Part shown: positions 7,518 through 15,885 of the stretch, in pieces
How positions within the stretch are numbered: the first letter of the stretch is position 1
Layout of the letters: every line of letters begins with the position of its first letter
Assembly: GCA_937973565.1 (NCBI GenBank)
Contig: CALJKQ010000121.1
Coordinates: 1 to 16,027, forward strand
Reading direction: 5' to 3'
Length of the DNA: 16,027 nt
DNA from: an uncultured Saprospiraceae bacterium
GTDB lineage: Bacteria; Bacteroidota; Bacteroidia; Chitinophagales; Saprospiraceae
The notes under the pieces: model-generated
What the model was told of the DNA's origin: nothing
The model's database searches: none
Seen by the model: the letters and a program-made list of their open reading frames with translations, nothing else
Translations under genes and position numbers: made by a program

Positions 7518-10500
7518 ATGAGGTATACTTTTATTTTCTTTGCTGTAGTATTTGTTTTAGGAAATACTGCAGCCCAAGGTCTTTGGAAAAAAGTAAATCG
7601 GTTTTCTTCCAATGACAGAAAAGAAACGGCCATAAATTATTTGCCCAGCGCTTTTGCGTCATTTGAATTGGATTGGGATGGACTCAACAGAGAAGCTGCC
7701 AATGTTCCATTTGAACGTTCAGGTATGGGTACCACCGACATACAACTTCCTTTTCCCGATGGTTCAACCCAGGTATTTGAAATGGTAAATTCTCCGGTAA
7801 TGGAATCCGGACTGGCTCAAAAATATCCATCTATTCGATCATTTAAGGCATGGACCCGCGATAAAAGATATGTTGCCAGATTTGATCTGAGCCCTGCAGG
7901 CTTTCATGCTTCTATCAGAGGACCCGAAGGAGAAATTTACATCGATCCATTTTACAAAAATGACAATACCTCCTATATTGCTTATTATATCCACGATCAT
8001 ACAGAGCCCAATGATATCGTGCCTGCCTGTGGCACTCTTCACAACGAAGATGAACACAGGCCCAAAGGCAGTACAGTGGCATCAAGAACATCGCTCATTA
8101 ATCTTCACGAATTCAAGCTGGCTCTGGCCTGCACAGGTGAATGGGGCAAGGTAAGAGGTACCGTAGAGCTTTGTCTGGCAGACATGGTAACTTCTGTGAA
8201 CAGAATCAATCAAATCTATGAAAACGAATTTGCATCGAGGTTGATTCTGATAAATGACAATGACAAACTCATTCAATTGGATCCTGTCACCGATCCATAC
8301 ACCAAAGCCAATGAAGGAAGGTCTATATTGGGACAAAATACGGAAGTCATCAACAACATTTTGGGCAATCCTAATGTCTATGATTTGGGCCATGTATACA
8401 CCCTGGGCTGCACCGATGTGGGAGGTGTCGCCTTCCTGACAAGTCTTTGTAACCCATCCAACAAAGGCGGTGGTGTTACATGCCACTATGCCAGTTTGCT
8501 GGTGATTACCGTTCAGGTAACATCTCACGAGATGGGTCACCAGTTGGGGGCACAACACACCTTTAACAACTGTGGAGACAACGAAAGTTTCGACAATGGA
8601 TTTGAACCGGGATCCGGCAGCACCATCATGTCTTATGGAGGATTGTGCGGACAACAAAATGTACAGGGTAACAACGATGATTACTACCACAATGCTTCGC
8701 TGGTACAAATTTATGACCATTCGCGATTTGAGAGCGGAGGAGCCTATGGTTGTTCTGATAAATTTGAGACAGGCAATCATTTACCGGAAGTATTTATTGA
8801 TGTTCCCACTGGCTTGTATATTCCAACTGGGACACCGTTTGTACTGGATGGTCATGGCTTAGACGAAGACAATGACGCACTCACTTATTGCTGGGAGCAA
8901 AAGGATGCAGCAGGTGCCCGTTGTGATCTGGGTCAGCCAACAGGATCGTGCCCATCTTTCAGGACATTTCCTCCAACCGACAAATCTTATAGAATTGTGC
9001 CCAGCGCATCCAGAATATTGGGTAATCAAGCTTCTTCCACAGAAGTATTGCCAACCTATGCCAGGGAAATAAATTTTGCATTGACCATACGCGACAACAA
9101 TCCCAATGGCGGTATGGCAGTTTGGACACAAACCAAATTCAATGTGGATGGCAATTCAGGGCCCTTCCAGGTAGTGAGTCCCAACCTGGGTGAACAATAT
9201 AAAGCAGGCGAAGTCATCAATGTTACCTGGAATGTGAGTAACACGGACAAAGCCCCCGTCAATTGTCAATATGTTGACATTTATTTATCAAAAGCCAACG
9301 CATTGCACGTTAGCGACCCCAACCTGACATTGCTGGCAGGAAGGGTGCCCAACACAGGCAGTGCCATGGTACAAATACCCAATGTTACCGGTTCGGATGC
9401 CAGAATTCTCATCAAAGCCCAAAACAACATCTTCTTTGATGTGAGTAATTACCGTTTCACCATCAACCAGGCGACAGAACCAACAGCCTACTACAAAGTG
9501 GACAAGTATTTTGAAAAACTATGTTTACCGGCAACTGCAAAAATCAATGTTGAAAGTGCCGCCATTGCAGGGTATACAGGACAGATCACTTTTGGTGTGG
9601 CTTCTATGCCCGATGGAGTTAATTTCAAAGCAGCCAAATCCAGCATCACAGCAGGAGATGTCAACAGCTTAGAATTTGAGATTCCCAACAGTGTAAACAG
9701 TGGCAATTACGACATCCTGTATTTTGCAGTTACAGACAACAATGATACGCTATGGCGCAAGTTTGAAATAGAAGTAACCTCTACCGATTTCTCTTCACTG
9801 GCTTCACTTACCCCTGAAAATGGGGAAAAGGACGCCGAGCTGCCAACTTTCACATGGAAAAAAAGTCCTAACGCCACAGCCTATGTCATTGAGGTATCAA
9901 AAGATCCCACATTCGCAACCAAGGAATTCAGTGAAGAAAGAGTGGATACTTTTTACAAGCATTTCAAAACCTTTGATAAAAAATCTATTTATTACTGGAG
10001 AGTAAAAGCCTTGAATGCTTGTAAATCCGGAGAATGGACCTCCCTCAAGGTATTTGGCACGCTGGTAGCTGATTGCAAAAATTATGTTGCTACCGGCTTA
10101 CCACTCAACATCTCTGCCTCAGGCGTACCTACCATTCAATCCAAGATCAATGTGCCAACCGGAAAAAATATTTCTGATGTCAATGTTTCAAAATTGAAGA
10201 TCAACCACAACAATTTCAAGGATCTCACAGGTACCTTGGTCTCTCCTGTGGGCACCCGGGTTATTCTTTGGGAAGGCATCTGTGAAAAACAACTGAATAT
10301 AGAAGTACTCATCGATGACCAGGCACCCCTTCCCTTCTCTTGCTCCAATACCGCAACCGGCCAATATAAACCGAAAGAAAAATTGGAGGGATTCAATGGT
10401 CAGGATGCAACCGGAGTTTGGATACTGGAAATTAAAGATTCAAAATCAGGCAATGGCGGCAAGCTGGATGGATTTGAAATGGAAATTTGTGCTTCTGTAA

Positions 10501-11117
10501 CCGTTGAAAATCCTTATCAGGTAAATGACGTACTTCTGGAAATGGGTCCCGGCGAGGTGCCCACCATCTCCAGAAACTATCTTGCGGTAGAAGACAAAAA
10601 CAATTCCGCAGACCAATTGACCTATGTAGTTGTGAGTATGCCCAATTATGGAAACCTTCTTTTGAACAACAGTCCATTGAATGTAGGGGCTACCTTTACA
10701 CAGGCAGATATCAACAACAACAAATTGTCATACGCTTATACAGCAGGTGGCAATACATTTCCTTTGGATGAAAACTTCCACTACCTGGTTCAGGATCCTG
10801 AAGGCGGGTGGCTGGGCATCAACCAGTTTAACATCAGAATCAATTCATCTGTTGCAACTCAAGATGTTGCTTTGGCTAGTGGACTTGAATTGTACCCCAA
10901 TCCGGCCAGTCAGCAACTTGCTGTAGTATTGGATGAAAGCCTCACTTCCTTTAGTAAGTATAAAGTTTCCACCATTACCGGATTGAAAGTCCTGGAAGGA
11001 TCCATCATCGGCCTTAATGCGATGATTGATGTTAGTCAAATGGCCCCCGGGGTTTATATGTTTACCATCACCAATGGTCAAAGGCAGGTGAGTAAAAAAT
11101 TGATTGTTCAACATTGA
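7518..11117 (+). CDS. Secreted reprolysin-like zinc metalloprotease with P-domain and T9SS sorting domain
   Basis: This encodes 1199 residues. A signal peptide (residues 1-20, ending NTAAQ) is followed by a propeptide to about 190 and an M12-type catalytic domain at about 190-420. The zinc site HEMGHQLGAQH is at 337-347 (His337, Glu338, His341, His347), with a Met-turn at Met371 (TIMSYGG), so it should be an active metzincin. Ig-like segments cover about 430-750, with a fibronectin-III-like module at about 758-850 (LASLTPENGEKDAELPTFTW). A proprotein-convertase P-domain follows at about 851-995 (HNNFKDLTGTLVSPVGTRVILW ... LEIKDSKSGNGG, abbreviated) and a cadherin/CSPG-like repeat at about 1000-1105. 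The type A T9SS sorting domain runs from about 1124 to 1199 (LYPNPAS ... APGVYMFTI ... KKLIV). It is expected to cross the outer membrane through the T9SS and be anchored or released. Substrates are unknown. A PACG motif at 169-172 may be a cysteine switch. Confidence 0.94.
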   Translation: MRYTFIFFAVVFVLGNTAAQGLWKKVNRFSSNDRKETAINYLPSAFASFELDWDGLNREAANVPFERSGMGTTDIQLPFPDGSTQVFEMVNSPVMESGLAQKYPSIRSFKAWTRDKRYVARFDLSPAGFHASIRGPEGEIYIDPFYKNDNTSYIAYYIHDHTEPNDIVPACGTLHNEDEHRPKGSTVASRTSLINLHEFKLALACTGEWGKVRGTVELCLADMVTSVNRINQIYENEFASRLILINDNDKLIQLDPVTDPYTKANEGRSILGQNTEVINNILGNPNVYDLGHVYTLGCTDVGGVAFLTSLCNPSNKGGGVTCHYASLLVITVQVTSHEMGHQLGAQHTFNNCGDNESFDNGFEPGSGSTIMSYGGLCGQQNVQGNNDDYYHNASLVQIYDHSRFESGGAYGCSDKFETGNHLPEVFIDVPTGLYIPTGTPFVLDGHGLDEDNDALTYCWEQKDAAGARCDLGQPTGSCPSFRTFPPTDKSYRIVPSASRILGNQASSTEVLPTYAREINFALTIRDNNPNGGMAVWTQTKFNVDGNSGPFQVVSPNLGEQYKAGEVINVTWNVSNTDKAPVNCQYVDIYLSKANALHVSDPNLTLLAGRVPNTGSAMVQIPNVTGSDARILIKAQNNIFFDVSNYRFTINQATEPTAYYKVDKYFEKLCLPATAKINVESAAIAGYTGQITFGVASMPDGVNFKAAKSSITAGDVNSLEFEIPNSVNSGNYDILYFAVTDNNDTLWRKFEIEVTSTDFSSLASLTPENGEKDAELPTFTWKKSPNATAYVIEVSKDPTFATKEFSEERVDTFYKHFKTFDKKSIYYWRVKALNACKSGEWTSLKVFGTLVADCKNYVATGLPLNISASGVPTIQSKINVPTGKNISDVNVSKLKINHNNFKDLTGTLVSPVGTRVILWEGICEKQLNIEVLIDDQAPLPFSCSNTATGQYKPKEKLEGFNGQDATGVWILEIKDSKSGNGGKLDGFEMEICASVTVENPYQVNDVLLEMGPGEVPTISRNYLAVEDKNNSADQLTYVVVSMPNYGNLLLNNSPLNVGATFTQADINNNKLSYAYTAGGNTFPLDENFHYLVQDPEGGWLGINQFNIRINSSVATQDVALASGLELYPNPASQQLAVVLDESLTSFSKYKVSTITGLKVLEGSIIGLNAMIDVSQMAPGVYMFTITNGQRQVSKKLIVQH

Positions 11118-11131
11118 TGACATATCAAATG

Positions 11132-11166
11132 AAAAAAGGCCGTCAAAATTGACGGCCTTTTTTTTT
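11132..11166. terminator. Bidirectional rho-independent terminator
   Basis: The stem GGCCGTC (11138-11144) pairs with GACGGCC (11151-11157) around an AAAATT loop. It is flanked by A6 on the left (11132-11137) and T9 on the right (11158-11166). Read on either strand it is a GC-rich hairpin followed by a T-run, so it can stop both the metalloprotease transcript (+, stop codon ending at 11117) and the CotH gene transcript (-, stop codon at 11185). Confidence 0.9.
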
Positions 11167-11184
11167 GCACCTTATTGTTTATGC

Positions 11185-13533
11185 CTATTCTTTGCTGACG
11201 ATCAATTTGATGGTTTGTTCTCCACTACGAACAAAATAAAGACCGGCTGCCCACTGAAGGGTTGAGATAAAATCATTGTGTATATGATCCTGTTTGTAAA
11301 CGACCTGACCCATTGTATTCATCACCGTAATTGTATTATCAGAAGGATATAAAATTCTGAAGCCCTGGTTAGCAGGATTGGGAGAAACTAAAAAGGCATC
11401 TGCATCCACCTCATCTTCCACTGCAGTAGGGGAATTATTGGCATTAAAAGTATGGTTGCCCTGAACGAAACTGCCGGTACCATTGGGAATTCTGGCGATG
11501 GATAGGTTTTCGGTAGCATTGCTATAAGTAATGGAATCCACAATTGCACCGTTTTTGTCCGATAAAAACAACGTTTCTCCACTCGCCGACAATTTAAAAT
11601 TGGTATGCAAAGTCCCTTCTTCCTGGTCTTCGTCACACCAAAAAATCAGATAGCCATGAGAAGGAATAGTAGTGCCCTGTGGTATTTGCCATTTTTTAAT
11701 ATTAGACGGATTGTCGCTTATATAAAAACCACTGAGATCGAAGGAAGTATTGGATTTGTTATAGAGTTCGATCCAATCTTCAAATTGGTTGTTTTCATCT
11801 TTTGGGCCACTGGTGTTGGAAGCCATAAATTCATTGATAACCACTTCTGAAACAGAACTAAGTTCAGATGCCACCTGGTAAACCATTACATCATGTTCAG
11901 CACCCTTTGGATAAAAGCTCAATGTTCCTGCAGTATTGGCCGTAGCTGCCTGCAAATAAAAACGGATATAGGTTCCCGCTTCGTAGCCGGGTATAATACC
12001 TGTATATATACCATCTCCGGCAACTTGATCACCGCCGCTGCCATCGTCCTTCATAGCCAAAGATTGATACATACCATCCAGACCAAGCCCATAGTAAAGA
12101 TAGGCAGATGCAACACCTGAGGCATGCTGGATGTGGGCAGTAACCGTGACTGTCTGCATAGGTAATGGATTCACCCAGGCTGCCGAAGTGGCAAAAACCA
12201 CATTGCTGATTTCAGGGCCTGTAAGTTTTACCTCTGCATTGTTAAGCAGGTTGGTCTTTCTGTTTTTAATGAAGTTTTTCAAAACACTCAATTCTGAGTT
12301 GAATTGTGCATAGGTTGTTCGTTTCTTGGGATCGGCTTGCACGGCAGCATCAATCAGAGTCGCATATTTATCAATGAGTGCTGATGAAGTGGTCTCATCA
12401 AAATACTCGTCCATGAGCACTCTCAAATGAGCAAGGTAACGCTGTCTGAGGTGGGTGTTTTTCAGCAGCCTGTTCATCAGTGGATAGTTTACTTTCGCTT
12501 CGTTGTAAAATGGGCTCCAGTTTACATTTTGATTTTTCATAACACTGTTGCCATCATAATCATATGTTGTAATCCGTCCGGTCTCTGCATCCTTATACAA
12601 ATAATAATCCATTTTTCCTTTGAAGATGTAACTATCATCGTCTGAAAAAAGTACCTCACCGGCAAGGTGCCACAAAATTTTATCCAGGTCAAAATAAGGT
12701 GCCAGGGTAGTAGTTAAACCCTCTATATCGGCCTGATTGAGCACCATACAGGCTTCTATGAGTTCGTCCCATGCATAGGCACTATCTGTGCTTTTAAGAG
12801 TATAGTATTTTTGATAAAGGGTTGTGTCTTCACCCAGGTAATTGAGGGCAGCAGTGCCATCTCCCCATTGAGCTCCACCCCCACCTCCGGGTCCTCCTCC
12901 AAAAGTACTGGTGGGTGAGTCGGCTCTAAAATTGGATCCATCATTGCTCAGCCACCATTCTTCCAGGAAATCCTTGTTCAATTGCTGAACATTCTGATAA
13001 ACACCCCAGTCCTGGTCATTGATGAATAACCTTACAAAATTGGCTTTAGCTGCCGGGGCATGATTCCTGAGGTTGTGATAATAAAATACTTCCCGCATGA
13101 AAGAAGCATCTTCAAAAGAATTGTTGAGGTTGAGGGTTTTATAACCTCCCAATTGCTGGTCTTCACGTACAAAATCCATCGTAATGTTAAACGATTTCTT
13201 CTGGCTGCTTCCACCCATGCCGTACGAGGTTTGTCCTTTGAACCTTACCCCAATACTGTCAAATGTTTCACCATCGTATTGAAGTGAGGCCAGCAAATCT
13301 GTTCTGGAATTGTAATTTTGAGTGAGTAAGGTCCAGTAATTGGCTTGTTTGAAGTACAACCTGATTTCCTGCAAACGGGACTCGTCATACAGACCTTCAT
13401 CGGTTGTACCCCCTGCTCTCAACGAATGTTCATTGAGATCCAGCGTCCACTGCGATGGCAATTTTTGGCTCTGTATCTCTGAGGTTATCAACAGCGAAAA
13501 TATGGAACCCAATAGAAGCTTTACAAAACTCAT
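11185..13533 (-). CDS. Secreted CotH-kinase-domain protein with lamin-tail domain and T9SS sorting domain
   Basis: This encodes 782 residues. A signal peptide (about 1-22) precedes a CotH kinase-like domain from about 55 to 430. It contains VRFKGQTSYG (from 96), KKSFNITMDF (112-121), GGYKTLNLNN (129-138), SFMREVFYYHNLR (144-156), FVRLFINDQDWGVYQNVQQ (166-184) and the Asp-rich ITTYDYDGNS (321-330), whose aspartates fit the metal-binding site of CotH kinases. Bacillus CotH phosphorylates spore-coat proteins; many secreted bacterial relatives are uncharacterised. An Ig-like linker (about 440-555) precedes a lamin-tail domain at about 562-690 (VVINEFMASN, EDWIELYN, SGFYISDN). A T9SS sorting domain runs from about 714 (FLVSPNPANQG ... 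GLYFVR ... KLIVSK). A Gly-rich insert (FGGGPGGGGG, 211-220) interrupts the kinase region. A near-consensus -7 box (TATCTTTA, 13556 to 13549 on the minus strand) lies 15 nt before the start. Confidence 0.93.
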   Translation of the reverse strand: MSFVKLLLGSIFSLLITSEIQSQKLPSQWTLDLNEHSLRAGGTTDEGLYDESRLQEIRLYFKQANYWTLLTQNYNSRTDLLASLQYDGETFDSIGVRFKGQTSYGMGGSSQKKSFNITMDFVREDQQLGGYKTLNLNNSFEDASFMREVFYYHNLRNHAPAAKANFVRLFINDQDWGVYQNVQQLNKDFLEEWWLSNDGSNFRADSPTSTFGGGPGGGGGAQWGDGTAALNYLGEDTTLYQKYYTLKSTDSAYAWDELIEACMVLNQADIEGLTTTLAPYFDLDKILWHLAGEVLFSDDDSYIFKGKMDYYLYKDAETGRITTYDYDGNSVMKNQNVNWSPFYNEAKVNYPLMNRLLKNTHLRQRYLAHLRVLMDEYFDETTSSALIDKYATLIDAAVQADPKKRTTYAQFNSELSVLKNFIKNRKTNLLNNAEVKLTGPEISNVVFATSAAWVNPLPMQTVTVTAHIQHASGVASAYLYYGLGLDGMYQSLAMKDDGSGGDQVAGDGIYTGIIPGYEAGTYIRFYLQAATANTAGTLSFYPKGAEHDVMVYQVASELSSVSEVVINEFMASNTSGPKDENNQFEDWIELYNKSNTSFDLSGFYISDNPSNIKKWQIPQGTTIPSHGYLIFWCDEDQEEGTLHTNFKLSASGETLFLSDKNGAIVDSITYSNATENLSIARIPNGTGSFVQGNHTFNANNSPTAVEDEVDADAFLVSPNPANQGFRILYPSDNTITVMNTMGQVVYKQDHIHNDFISTLQWAAGLYFVRSGEQTIKLIVSKE

Positions 13534-13617
13534 ACCTTTTATTTTAATTAAAGATACGAGATTTACTACATTTTGTACTCTGCCTTTGTGAGACTTTGCA
13601 GTATCACCCGCTACATT

Positions 13618-14616
13618 TTAGCGGACGTTGAGCAGACCTGTAAGTTCCTTGACTTCTTTCATGGTCTCCCTGGCCCTGCCCCGGATGACTTCTGAAGAAG
13701 CCTTGATCTGATCTTTGATTGTTTTTTTATCTTCGTTGAGTGCCGCCTTTTTCTCTTTAAAAGGCTGAAGCAGATCTACAATTACATTAGCCGTTTCTTC
13801 CTTGAGAACAGAGTATTTTAAACTGCCATTTTTGTAATCATCCATCAATGAATTGTAAACCGCTTGTGCGCCACTGGCTTTGATCATTTCAAACAGGTTG
13901 GCTACACCTTCGCTCATCACATCACTGGCTTCTCCTGTATCGGTTACCGCCGATTTGATTTGTTTTCTGATGGTCGTCTCTTCAGCAAAAAGAGAGATGT
14001 AGTGTTTTTCTCCTGCCGATTTGCTCATCTTGCGCGAAGGATCTGCAGTAGAACGGATTTTGGGGGTCTCGGTGTACAATGCCTCCGGCAGTCTGAAATA
14101 TTCCTTTTTAACGGTATTGTTGAACCTTTGGGCAATGTCGCGTGAAAGTTCCAGGTGCTGTTCCTGATCTTTACCCACAGGTACGTAATCCGCTCTGTAA
14201 ATCAGAATATCGGCAGCCTGAAGAACAGGGTAATCTAAAAGACCCACAGAAATAAAATCATCTTTCGACATCTCATTGAGCTGGTTGCTTTTGTCTTTAA
14301 ATTGGGTCATGCGTGTAAGCTGGCCATAAGAACAAAAACAATTGAAGATCCAGTTGAGCTCGGTATGCTCCGGTACCAAAGACTGAACAAATAAATTCTC
14401 TGCCTTCACACCTACAGCTATCAAATTGGTAATCAGCTCCCAGGTATTACTCCTGAGTTTTACAGGGTCATAGGGCATGGTCATTGCATGATAATCTACC
14501 ACACCATAAATGCAGGTATATTGTTCCTGAAGTCTTACCCAATTGGCCACCGCTCCAAAATAATTTCCCAAATGTATATCTCCGGTGGGCTGAATGGCTG
14601 ATAATACCGTTTTCAT
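13618..14616 (-). CDS. trpS: Tryptophan--tRNA ligase (TrpRS)
   Basis: This 332-residue class I aminoacyl-tRNA synthetase charges tRNA-Trp in the cytoplasm. The HIGH-type signature is TGDIHLGNYFG (His15-Asn18) and the KMSKS loop is intact at 196-200 (DPSRKMSKSAGEKHY). Other family blocks are present: SLVPEHTELNWIFNC (79-93), LLDYPVLQAADILIY (126-140) and VPVGKDQEQHLELSRDIA (145-162). Length is normal for bacterial TrpRS (about 320-350). The ATG at 14616 starts directly at the conserved MKTVLSAIQPTGD. It has its own -7 promoter box 19 nt upstream, lies downstream of the lipoprotein gene's terminator, and is therefore a separate unit. The gap before the CotH start is 84 nt. Confidence 0.98.
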   Translation of the reverse strand: MKTVLSAIQPTGDIHLGNYFGAVANWVRLQEQYTCIYGVVDYHAMTMPYDPVKLRSNTWELITNLIAVGVKAENLFVQSLVPEHTELNWIFNCFCSYGQLTRMTQFKDKSNQLNEMSKDDFISVGLLDYPVLQAADILIYRADYVPVGKDQEQHLELSRDIAQRFNNTVKKEYFRLPEALYTETPKIRSTADPSRKMSKSAGEKHYISLFAEETTIRKQIKSAVTDTGEASDVMSEGVANLFEMIKASGAQAVYNSLMDDYKNGSLKYSVLKEETANVIVDLLQPFKEKKAALNEDKKTIKDQIKASSEVIRGRARETMKEVKELTGLLNVR

Positions 14617-14635
14617 CTTTGATCTTTTTGAAGTG

Positions 14636-14643
14636 CAAAATTA
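14636..14643 (-). promoter_or_regulatory. Bacteroidota -7 promoter element (TAATTTTG) for trpS
   Basis: On the minus strand TAATTTTG is an exact TAnnTTTG match, ending 19 nt before the trpS ATG and lying downstream of the terminator at 14681-14711. A minus-strand TTTG occurs further upstream (14668-14671), but its 24-nt spacing is longer than usual. Confidence 0.55.
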
Positions 14644-14680
14644 CACTGTATATGTTTTTTTATTTTTCAAAAGGGTATTT

Positions 14681-14711
14681 AAAAAAAAAGTCCCGGTTTA
14701 CACCGGGACTT
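14681..14711 (-). terminator. Rho-independent terminator of the small lipoprotein gene
   Basis: The nine-pair stem AAGTCCCGG (14688-14696) / CCGGGACTT (14703-14711) has a six-base loop. Read on the minus strand it is followed by a T-run (plus-strand A9 at 14681-14689, two of them within the stem). It lies 55 nt past the lipoprotein stop codon and upstream of the trpS promoter. Confidence 0.9.
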
Positions 14712-14765
14712 CTCTTAGCTAAGTTTATACTATATCTTGTCGTATAGTTCTTAGTCTGTTTCTGA

Positions 14766-14954
14766 TTACTGCTGAGCAGGAGCTGCTTCTGCAGGAGCTG
14801 CTGTAGTGTCAGCAGCTGGAGCCTCAGCTGGTGCTGCTTCTGGAGCTGGTGCTGCTTCAACTGGTGCTTCAGCTGGAGTTTCAGCAGCTTGGTTTCTACA
14901 AGAAGTTGCGATAGCCATAGCAGCTACGAAAAATACAAAAAGAACTTTTTTCAT
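14766..14954 (-). CDS. Small Ala/Pro/Glu-rich lipoprotein
   Basis: This encodes 62 residues. A type II signal peptide (MKK, then VLFVFFVAAMAIATS) ends at the lipidated Cys19. The 43 residues that follow (RNQAAETPAEAPVEAAPAPE onward) are almost entirely Ala, Pro and Glu, with no lysine or aromatic residue, so the mature chain should be extended, acidic and probably disordered. It may act as a flexible membrane-tethered spacer or simply coat the membrane; no function is known to me. Codons are strongly biased to GCT/GCA and CCA/CCT. Together with an exact -7 box, an AT-rich leader and a strong private terminator, this suggests a highly expressed monocistronic gene. The alternating Ala codons create near-repeats (GCTGAAGCTCCAG-like), so length may vary between strains. 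A 66-codon open frame overlapping it at 14660-14860 is a shadow. Confidence 0.85.
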   Translation of the reverse strand: MKKVLFVFFVAAMAIATSCRNQAAETPAEAPVEAAPAPEAAPAEAPAADTTAAPAEAAPAQQ

Positions 14955-14989
14955 TTTGAAAATATTTTTTAGTTAATACAATTATAACG

Positions 14990-14997
14990 CAAAGATA
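14990..14997 (-). promoter_or_regulatory. Bacteroidota -7 promoter element (TATCTTTG) for the small lipoprotein
   Basis: On the minus strand TATCTTTG matches TAnnTTTG exactly and ends 35 nt before the lipoprotein ATG at 14954. The predicted leader is A/T-rich without a Shine-Dalgarno sequence (TTAACTAAAAAATATTTTC), a style common for well-translated Bacteroidota genes. A minus-strand TTTG lies 34 nt further upstream, too far for a standard -33 element. Confidence 0.6.
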
Positions 14998-15094
14998 TAC
15001 GACGGGTATCAATCATTTACTATCGTTTTAGCAAATGGTTATTTAATGAATTGTTAATGGCAAATTTGGAAAGATATTCTTTGGTGTTATGCGG

Positions 15095-15688
15095 CTAAAA
15101 ACGAACGCCCAAAACGAAATTGTAGAAGTTGAGGGTGGAGTGATGCCGGGCATAATATATGTTGTAAAAACCATATTCATATTCAAAGTCGAGGTCCAGA
15201 ATTCCAAAAGTGAGACCAAGTCCTGTGCTCAGACCGCCGATGGCTTCATTTAATTCGCTGTAACCTGACTCACGTAAAGGCAGGGTCGCTCCTACATATT
15301 TTTCATCGTACGTATTGATATATAGCAGATTGCCCTGGAATTTGGTTCGGATCTTCATCCGCTTTGACAATTTGATCAGGTCCAGCCCCAAGCCCACTTT
15401 ACCTTTCAAATACGTCAATTGGGGTGTTTGAAAGTAGTCTTTTTTGTCTGTTGCCAGCAAATTGAGGGTACCATACTCTCCCGTGAATAAAAAACACAGG
15501 CCGTCATCCAACATTCTGATATTCAAGCCTGTTACATAACCGGAATGACTTTGTCCCTTTGGAGTAACCAATTGATCTCCTGAACAAATATGGCTGATTC
15601 CTCCATAAATGGTGAACTGACCAAATGCATTACCTGTAAGCAGCCAGGTAAAAAGGATGATGTAATAAAGAACAGATTTACTTTTCAT
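15095..15688 (-). CDS. Small outer-membrane beta-barrel protein, function unknown
   Basis: This encodes 197 residues with a signal peptide (MKSKSVLYYIILFTWLLTGN, cleavage after AFG, about residue 23). The mature chain is made of alternating-hydrophobicity strands: FTIYGGISHI, YVTGLNIRML, LCFLFTGEYGTLNLL, LTYLKGKVGLGLDLI, IGGLSTGLGLTFGILDLDFEYEYGF (abbreviated) and NFYNFVLGVRF. It ends in the Arg-Phe typical of outer-membrane barrels. Length and pattern suggest an eight-stranded barrel like the PorT/OmpA-barrel families common in Bacteroidota, but I cannot assign a specific function. The next gene on the same strand starts 140 nt downstream with its own promoter, so this looks monocistronic. 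I see no clear -7 box upstream. Confidence 0.75.
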   Translation of the reverse strand: MKSKSVLYYIILFTWLLTGNAFGQFTIYGGISHICSGDQLVTPKGQSHSGYVTGLNIRMLDDGLCFLFTGEYGTLNLLATDKKDYFQTPQLTYLKGKVGLGLDLIKLSKRMKIRTKFQGNLLYINTYDEKYVGATLPLRESGYSELNEAIGGLSTGLGLTFGILDLDFEYEYGFYNIYYARHHSTLNFYNFVLGVRF

Positions 15689-15767
15689 TATTAAGTTTAA
15701 ATCAATAATTGTGCCTTAACGCAAACGTGATAAGGACAATTTTTCATACTTATTTGAAGAAAAGTCA

Positions 15768-15797
15768 GGATTTTCTATCAAATCGAAATAGAAAACC
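15768..15797. repeat. AT-rich inverted repeat in a divergent intergenic region
   Basis: TTTTCTAT (15771-15778) pairs with ATAGAAAA (15788-15795) across a 9-nt loop, extendable by GG/CC past a one-base bulge. No T-run follows on either strand, so it is not a terminator. It lies between divergently transcribed genes and could be an operator; in AT-rich DNA it may also be chance. The rest of 15689-15921 shows nothing apart from the promoter at 15886. Confidence 0.35.
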
Positions 15798-15885
15798 ACG
15801 GTTTACCATCTTTAATTATCCATTATTGACATTTTCGAAATATTATTTTTTTAACTCAGAGTTAATTTTTTATATATTTATGCCA

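Noticed and set aside
8082..8780. Minus-strand open frame of 232 codons inside the metalloprotease gene
   Set aside because: It lies wholly within the catalytic region of a well-supported gene in another frame; its translation shows no family features and it is a shadow.
14770..14890. Possible tandem repeat or minisatellite of GCTGCTTCTGGAGCTGG-like units
   Set aside because: The repetition is explained by the Ala/Pro/Glu-rich coding sequence of the lipoprotein; units are imperfect and have no regular period, so I do not call a separate repeat.
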